Shown: piece by piece, positions 33,817-38,686 of the stretch | How the letters are laid out: each line of letters opens with the position of its first letter | Position numbering within the stretch: position 1 is the stretch's first letter | Assembly (NCBI GenBank): GCA_945861855.1 | Contig: CAMAWG010000021.1 | Span: forward strand, 1 to 38,686 | DNA: 38,686 bases | Direction: 5' to 3' | DNA from: Rhodoplanes serenus | Lineage (GTDB): Bacteria; Pseudomonadota; Alphaproteobacteria; Rhizobiales; Xanthobacteraceae | Translations under genes and position numbers: made by a program | Notes under the pieces: generated by a model | Databases searched by the model: none | Seen by the model: the letters and a program-made list of their open reading frames with translations, nothing else | Told to the model about the DNA's origin: nothing

Positions 33817-34045
33817 GGCCGCCTCCTCTGCCGAAATTCGGTCGCTTTCGTCTGCGATTTACCACGCCGGAGGCTGGTTCAACCAGAAAAGTTCCCAGCT
33901 CGCGTTCTGGGCCGGATAAACCATGAAGCGAAGACGGGCCGCGACCCGCTTTTCCTTCCAATCCGGCTATGGTTTAGATATTCCAAATATCGAGTGAAAC
34001 AACACTCGCCCCGAGGCCCGCAAACAGCAGACCGGACGGCGCCCT

Positions 34046-35674
34046 GTGAATTTTGTGTCGACGCTTCGAATCCCAGCGATCACCGCGGCGGCGCTCGCCG
34101 CCATCACCCTCACCGCCTCGCCCGCTCACGCCAGGACCGAGGCGCTGCTGCTGGTCGAGGCCGACAGCGGCAAGGTGCTGCACGCCGAGAATGCCACCAT
34201 GCCGTGGTATCCGGCGTCGATCACCAAGCTGATGACCACCTATGTGACGCTGCAGGCGGTCAAGAACAAGCGCATCACGCTCGACACGCTGTTCACCTTC
34301 TCCGCGCGCGCGTCCTCGCAGGCGCCCTCCAAGATCGGCCTCAAGCCCGGGACCAAGATGACCGTCGACAACGCCATCAAGATCCTGATGGTGAAGTCGG
34401 CGAACGACGTCGCGGTGGTGCTTGCCGAGGGCGTTTCCGGCTCGGTCGAAAACTTCTCCAGCGAAATGAACCTCGTCAGCAAGAACCTCGGCATGACCCA
34501 GTCGAACTGGGTCAATCCGAACGGCCTGCCGGCGGACGACCAGATCTCCTCGGCGCGCGACCTCGCCATCCTCGCGCGCGCGCTGCTGCGCGAATTCCCG
34601 GAATACGACATGTACTGGAACATTCCGGCGATCCAGCTCGGCAAGAAGTACATGCGCAACTACAACACGCTGATCGGCCGTTACGAAGGCGCCGACGGCA
34701 TGAAGACCGGCTTCATCTGCGCTTCCGGCTTCAATCTCGTCGCCAGCGCCTCGCGCAACGGCAGACGCCTGATCGCCGTGGTGCTCGGCTCGCCGTCCTC
34801 GCCGTATCGCGGCGCGAAGGCCGCGGGCCTGCTCGAGCGAGGCTTCCATCGCGGCCCGCTGTCGTGGCTGTCGCCGTCGCTCGGATCGGTGGAGTCGCTC
34901 CAGCCGGTCAACGCATCGCCCCCCGATCTTCGCGACGAGATGTGCGGGCGGCATCGCAAACGCCCGGCCGCCGAGGATGCCGACGACGATTCCGGCGAGG
35001 CTTCGAGCTTCATGCTGACAAACCTGCCGCCCGGCAACGGCAAGGCGTCCGCGCTGCTCAAGGACCGGCCCGACGCCGCCAAGGCGATTGCCGTGTTCGT
35101 CGGCGCGGCGAAGAGCGCCGCCGAGGCGCAGTTCGCCAGCGCGCGCGCAAAGATCCAGAAGCTCGCCAAGGGCAAGAAGACCCCGGCCCAGGAGGCTCAG
35201 GCCGCCGCTCAGCCAAAACCGTCCACCGCCGCGCCGCCGCTCCAGGCCGCCACCGCTCCGCCGCCCGGCGCATTCGCGCCCACAACCGGCCAGCCCGAGC
35301 GCGCCGCGCGCAGGCTGCCGGCCGCCACCGACGTCAGCAATACGGCGTTGAGCTTTGCGCCATCAGCCAAGGCCGAGCCCGCGGCGTTGACCGCCACGCC
35401 GGATGCGAAGCCCGATCCTGCGGCCAAGCCCGCCGCCAACGCCAAGCCTGCTTCTGCGGCCAAGCCCGCGTCCGCAACCAAGCCTGCCACCGCCGCCAAG
35501 CCTACTTCCGCGGCAACGACCGCTCCCGCGGCGGCGCCGAAGTCAAAGCCGAAGCCGAAGTCCGACGCCAAGAGCGCCGACGCGGCTCAGCCGGCTGCAG
35601 CAGCCAAGCAAACCGCCGCTGCCAAAACTGCCGCGGCCAAGCCGGCCGCGCAAGCATCCGCTCCGAAACAATAA
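34046..35674 (+). CDS. D-alanyl-D-alanine carboxypeptidase (S11) with long Ala/Lys/Pro tail
   Basis: 542 residues from GTG 34046. Signal peptide (about 1-29, ending TASPAHA). Penicillin-binding motifs in order: S58-x-x-K61 (PASITKLM), S117-A-N119 (KSAND), K219-T-G221 (GMKTGF). It trims the terminal D-Ala of peptidoglycan pentapeptides in the periplasm. Known members are about 380-430 residues; here residues from about 385 to the end are a low-complexity tail of Ala, Lys and Pro with AAKPA-type repeats, in place of a common DacA C-terminal domain. The tail might bind the wall or anionic polymer. Class C DacA-type annotation is by motif. Confidence 0.9.
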   Translation: MNFVSTLRIPAITAAALAAITLTASPAHARTEALLLVEADSGKVLHAENATMPWYPASITKLMTTYVTLQAVKNKRITLDTLFTFSARASSQAPSKIGLKPGTKMTVDNAIKILMVKSANDVAVVLAEGVSGSVENFSSEMNLVSKNLGMTQSNWVNPNGLPADDQISSARDLAILARALLREFPEYDMYWNIPAIQLGKKYMRNYNTLIGRYEGADGMKTGFICASGFNLVASASRNGRRLIAVVLGSPSSPYRGAKAAGLLERGFHRGPLSWLSPSLGSVESLQPVNASPPDLRDEMCGRHRKRPAAEDADDDSGEASSFMLTNLPPGNGKASALLKDRPDAAKAIAVFVGAAKSAAEAQFASARAKIQKLAKGKKTPAQEAQAAAQPKPSTAAPPLQAATAPPPGAFAPTTGQPERAARRLPAATDVSNTALSFAPSAKAEPAALTATPDAKPDPAAKPAANAKPASAAKPASATKPATAAKPTSAATTAPAAAPKSKPKPKSDAKSADAAQPAAAAKQTAAAKTAAAKPAAQASAPKQ

Positions 35675-35855
35675 GTCTCTCTTCACGCTGCAGCGCACAC
35701 GCGAGCGCAAGGCGCTTGCGGGGTCGGCGCGACTCTCCGATGCTGGCGCTTGGTCATGCGGACGCACGCCCAGGCCTGATGGCCGGGCGCGGTTCGAAAT
35801 CGATCTCGTGCGTGTTGCACTCCGGCCCCGGCCATCGCCGGCTCAAGGCGCGAGC

Positions 35856-37652
35856 ATGAGCTTCCTCGATCAACTCAGGGACGACGTCGTCTTCCTGCGG
35901 GGCGCGTTCCGCGCGCTCAAGATGACGACACCGATCGCCAGGAATCCGGCGCGGGTGTTTCCCGCCGTGATCGAGGAACTCGCGGACAAGTACGGCGACG
36001 CCCCCGCGCTGATCTCCGACCGCGAACGCCTGAGCTACCGCGGGCTCGCCGAGCGGGCCAACCGCTACGCCCGCTGGGCGCTCCGCGAAAAACTCGCCAA
36101 GGGCGAGACCGTGTGCCTCTTGATGCCGAACCGGCCGGAATACATGGCGGCCTGGATCGGCATCAACAGCGCAGGCGGGGTCGCGGCCCTGATCAACACC
36201 AACCTCATCGGCACCGCGCTCGCCCATTGCATCGACATCGTCGCTCCGAAGCACGTCGTGGTCGCCGCGGAGCTCGCCCCGGAGTTCGCCACCGCGCAGG
36301 CGCTGCTCAAGACCACGCCGAAAATCTGGTCCTATGGCGAAAGTCCGGAATTCCCCCGGCTCGACCGGGAGGTCGACGCACTCCCCGGCCATCGCCTCGA
36401 ACCGTCCGAGCGCGCGGCGCTGACCATCGAGGACCGCGCGCTCTACATCTACACCTCGGGCACCACCGGCCTGCCCAAGGCCGCCAACATCAACCACTAC
36501 CGCGTGATGCTGGCGAGCCACGCTTTCGCCGGCGTGATGGATACCAAGCCCACCGACCGCATGTACGATTGCCTGCCGATGTACCACACGGTCGGCGGGC
36601 TGGTTGCGACCGGCGCGGTGCTGCTCAACGGCGGCTCGGTGGTGATCCGCGAGAAATTCTCCGCCCGCGAATTCTGGGACGACGTGGTGCGATACGAATG
36701 CACGCTGTTCCAGTACATCGGCGAGCTGTGCCGCTATCTCGTGCACTCCCCGCCGAATCCCAACGAGACGAAGCACCGCCTCCGGCTCGCCTGCGGCAAC
36801 GGTCTGCGGCCCGACCTGTGGGAGGAGTTCAAGACCCGATTCCGCATCCCGCACATCCTCGAATTCTACGGGGCGACCGAAGGCAACGTGAACATCTTCA
36901 ATTTCGAGGGAAAGCAGGGCGCGGTCGGCCGCGTGCCGTGGTTCGTCGCGCACCGGTTCCCGATCGCGGTGGTGCGCTTCGACGTCGAGCGCCAGCAGCC
37001 GGTGCGGAACGCGGAAGGATTCTGCGAGCGCTGCGCGCCGAACGAACCGGGCGAGGTGATCGGCCGGATCGTCAACGATCCGTCGCGGCCGGGCAACCGC
37101 TTTGAGGGCTACGCCGCATCCGGCCAGAACGACAGCAAGATTCTGCGCGACGCGTTCAAGAAGGGCGACGCCTGGTTTCGCACCGGCGACCTGATGCGCA
37201 AGGACGAGCGCGGCTACTTCTATTTCGTCGATCGCGTCGGCGACACCTTCCGCTGGAAGGGCGAGAACGTCTCCACGTCCGAGGTGGCCGACGCCCTCAA
37301 CACGTTCCCCGGCATCCAGGACGCCAACGTCTATGGCGTGACCGTGGTCGGGCGCGACGGCCGCGCCGGAATGGCGGCGATCGTCTGCGATGCGGGCTGC
37401 GATCTCGCGGCGCTGCACGCGCACCTTTGCGCCAACCTGCCGGACTACGCACGCCCGCTGTTCCTGCGCATCCAGGGCCAGATCGACGTGACCGGCACGT
37501 TCAAGCAGAAGAAGATCGATCTGGTGCGTGAGGGCTTCAATCCGGCGGCAACCTCCGATCCGATCTATTTCAACGACCCCCAGGCCAAATCCTTCGTGCG
37601 GCTCGATCCGGCGCTCTACCGCCGCATCGAGAGCGGAGAGGTGCGGCTGTGA
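35856..37652 (+). CDS. Long-chain acyl-CoA synthetase, FATP/FadD6-like
   Basis: 598 residues from ATG 35856; the same frame is open upstream but only as a shadow of the carboxypeptidase gene. ATP/AMP motifs YIYTSGTTGLPKAANINH and EFYGATEGN, then WFRTGDLMRKDERGYFYFVD, and the hinge RVGDTFRWKGENVSTSEVAD. The late part (DVTGTFKQKKIDLVREGF) is typical of the very long-chain/FATP branch. Activates fatty acids for degradation or lipid synthesis. The end overlaps the DUF924 gene start (GTGA), so the two are coupled. Confidence 0.92.
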   Translation: MSFLDQLRDDVVFLRGAFRALKMTTPIARNPARVFPAVIEELADKYGDAPALISDRERLSYRGLAERANRYARWALREKLAKGETVCLLMPNRPEYMAAWIGINSAGGVAALINTNLIGTALAHCIDIVAPKHVVVAAELAPEFATAQALLKTTPKIWSYGESPEFPRLDREVDALPGHRLEPSERAALTIEDRALYIYTSGTTGLPKAANINHYRVMLASHAFAGVMDTKPTDRMYDCLPMYHTVGGLVATGAVLLNGGSVVIREKFSAREFWDDVVRYECTLFQYIGELCRYLVHSPPNPNETKHRLRLACGNGLRPDLWEEFKTRFRIPHILEFYGATEGNVNIFNFEGKQGAVGRVPWFVAHRFPIAVVRFDVERQQPVRNAEGFCERCAPNEPGEVIGRIVNDPSRPGNRFEGYAASGQNDSKILRDAFKKGDAWFRTGDLMRKDERGYFYFVDRVGDTFRWKGENVSTSEVADALNTFPGIQDANVYGVTVVGRDGRAGMAAIVCDAGCDLAALHAHLCANLPDYARPLFLRIQGQIDVTGTFKQKKIDLVREGFNPAATSDPIYFNDPQAKSFVRLDPALYRRIESGEVRL

Positions 37653-38191
37653 TCGCCTCGGCCGAATCCGTGCTTGCATTCTGGCGCGGGGCCGGGCCGG
37701 AAAAATGGTTCAAGAAGGACACGGCGTTCGACGACGACATCCGAACGCGTTTCGTCGAAACCTACGAGGCGGCTGTTGCGGGAAAGCTCGCCGACTGGGA
37801 GCAGGCTCCCGAAGGCGCACTCGCGCTGACCATTGTTCTCGATCAACTCCCGCGCAACATGTTTCGCGGCAGCCCGCGCACCTTCGCGGCCGACCCGATC
37901 GCGCGTGCCGTAGCCGGGCGAGCGCTGACGCGAGGTTTCGACCGGACGGTTCCGCTGTCCGACCGGCAGTTCTTCTACCTGCCGTTCGAGCACTCCGAGT
38001 CGCTCGCCGACCAGGAGCGATGCTGCGCGCTGTTCCGCGCAACCGGCGACGCCGAACTATTGAAATGGGCGGAGCAGCACGCCGACATCATCCGCCGGTT
38101 CGGCCGCTTCCCGCACCGCAACGCCGTGTTGGGGCGCACGACGACGCCCGAAGAGCAGGCTTTCCTCGATGGCGGCGGCTTCGCCGGTTAG
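37649..38191 (+). CDS. DUF924 family protein
   Basis: 180 residues from GTG 37649, overlapping the acyl-CoA synthetase stop. Conserved family motifs: VLAFWRGAGPEKWFKKD, LDQLPRNMFRGS, FFYLPFEHSES and FGRFPHRNAVLGR. All-helical soluble protein of unknown function; gene pairs of this type with fatty acid genes are not a known rule, so coupling here may simply reflect compact packing. Confidence 0.92.
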   Translation: MIASAESVLAFWRGAGPEKWFKKDTAFDDDIRTRFVETYEAAVAGKLADWEQAPEGALALTIVLDQLPRNMFRGSPRTFAADPIARAVAGRALTRGFDRTVPLSDRQFFYLPFEHSESLADQERCCALFRATGDAELLKWAEQHADIIRRFGRFPHRNAVLGRTTTPEEQAFLDGGGFAG

Positions 38192-38283
38192 GCAAAAGTC
38201 GGCCGTTCCGCAACGCCCGGGCACTGGACGTTCTCGAAAAAGCGGCCCTTAATGGCCTCAAACACTCTTGTGGAGGATCGCTC

Positions 38284-38686
38284 ATGTCATTGTTGTCCCG
38301 AAGCATTTATCGCGGCCTGCTGGTTGCGGGCGCGACGCTCCTTGCCACGTCCGCGTTCGCGCAGATGGAGATCAAGGTCATCGCGCCGGCGGCGCCGGGC
38401 GGCGGCTGGGACCAGACCGCGCGCTCGATCCAGCAGGCGCTGATCGCCGAGAAGCTCGTCCGGAACGCGCAAGTCATCAACATCGCCGGCGCCGGCGGCA
38501 CCGTCGGCCTCGCACAGTTCGTCAATAGCGCCAAGGGCGACGGCAACCAGCTCATGGTCAACGGCTTCGTCATGGTCGGCGCCATCCTGATGAACAAGTC
38601 GCCGGTCTCGCTGTCGCAGATCACGCCGATCGCGCGCATCACCGAAGAAACGCAAGTGATGGTGGTGCCGGTGAATTCGCCGATCA
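38284..38686 (+). CDS. TctC-type tripartite tricarboxylate transporter binding protein, 3' end outside the window
   Basis: Partial: 134 residues from ATG 38284, with GGAGG upstream, running off the window. Signal peptide (about 1-26, ending TSAFAQ). The mature start MEIKVIAPAAPGGGWDQTAR and the following NIAGAGGTVGLAQFVN are typical of TctC-like (Bug) periplasmic binding proteins, which deliver organic acids to TctAB. The partner membrane genes would lie further right. Confidence 0.9.
   Translation, partial: MSLLSRSIYRGLLVAGATLLATSAFAQMEIKVIAPAAPGGGWDQTARSIQQALIAEKLVRNAQVINIAGAGGTVGLAQFVNSAKGDGNQLMVNGFVMVGAILMNKSPVSLSQITPIARITEETQVMVVPVNSPI

Overview
The window is GC-rich DNA with densely packed, often overlapping genes. 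It looks like a chromosomal segment of an alphaproteobacterium of the order Hyphomicrobiales (Bradyrhizobium, Rhodopseudomonas or Pseudolabrys-like). Supporting evidence is the NdvA-type cyclic glucan exporter, the PutA type, several TTT/NMT1/Liv-type periplasmic binding proteins, small exported proteins of a rhizobial style, and several palindromic intergenic repeats of a kind common in that order. No tRNA, rRNA, CRISPR, transposase or phage gene was seen. The assignment is by family resemblance only, without database searches.

Layout. 1-1035: an exported-filament or flagellin-like ORF with eleven 7-residue repeats, probably 5'-truncated. 1167-3503: an orphan CoxL/xanthine dehydrogenase-type molybdenum subunit. 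3653-15373: a minus-strand block for aerobic benzoate catabolism through benzoyl-CoA (box pathway), read from right to left: benzoate-CoA ligase, periplasmic binding protein, LivHMGF-type ABC transporter, alpha/beta hydrolase, then BoxR regulator, BoxC and BoxB. 15463-16635: a divergent MetE C-terminal-like enzyme. 16640-23459: mixed genes (TPR/LprI-like protein, an M24-like enzyme with a changed metal ligand, a ModA-like binding protein, small exported proteins, YqaA/DedA, HisE). 23633-26671: bifunctional PutA. 26939-29550: an NMT1/SsuA-like ABC importer operon, convergent with a LysR regulator. 30823-38686: NdvA-like exporter, thiolase-like enzyme, D,D-carboxypeptidase with a long Ala/Lys/Pro tail, FATP-like acyl-CoA synthetase, DUF924 protein, and the start of a TctC-type binding protein.

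How the main system works. Benzoate would be captured by the binding protein, imported by LivHMGF, activated by BclA, epoxidised by BoxB and ring-opened hydrolytically by BoxC. The reductase BoxA and the semialdehyde dehydrogenase are not in the window. BoxR (HTH plus shikimate-kinase-like domain) is expected to sense benzoyl-CoA. A motif of the form TGCA-N2-ATA-N-TTCAT occurs at both the boxR promoter (as a full palindrome) and the bclA promoter (overlapping the -10 box), so a regulatory circuit can be proposed from sequence. A third, partial copy lies in the promoter of an unrelated-looking exported protein gene at 21857-21868. The box operons are interrupted by palindromic repeats and one intrinsic terminator, which probably tune the ratios of the products.

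I see no clearly novel multi-gene system. The most interesting leads are the BoxR-site circuit and its possible outlier, the heptad-repeat ORF, the Cys-for-Asp change in the M24-like protein, and the ModA-like gene whose signal peptide lies upstream of any standard start codon.
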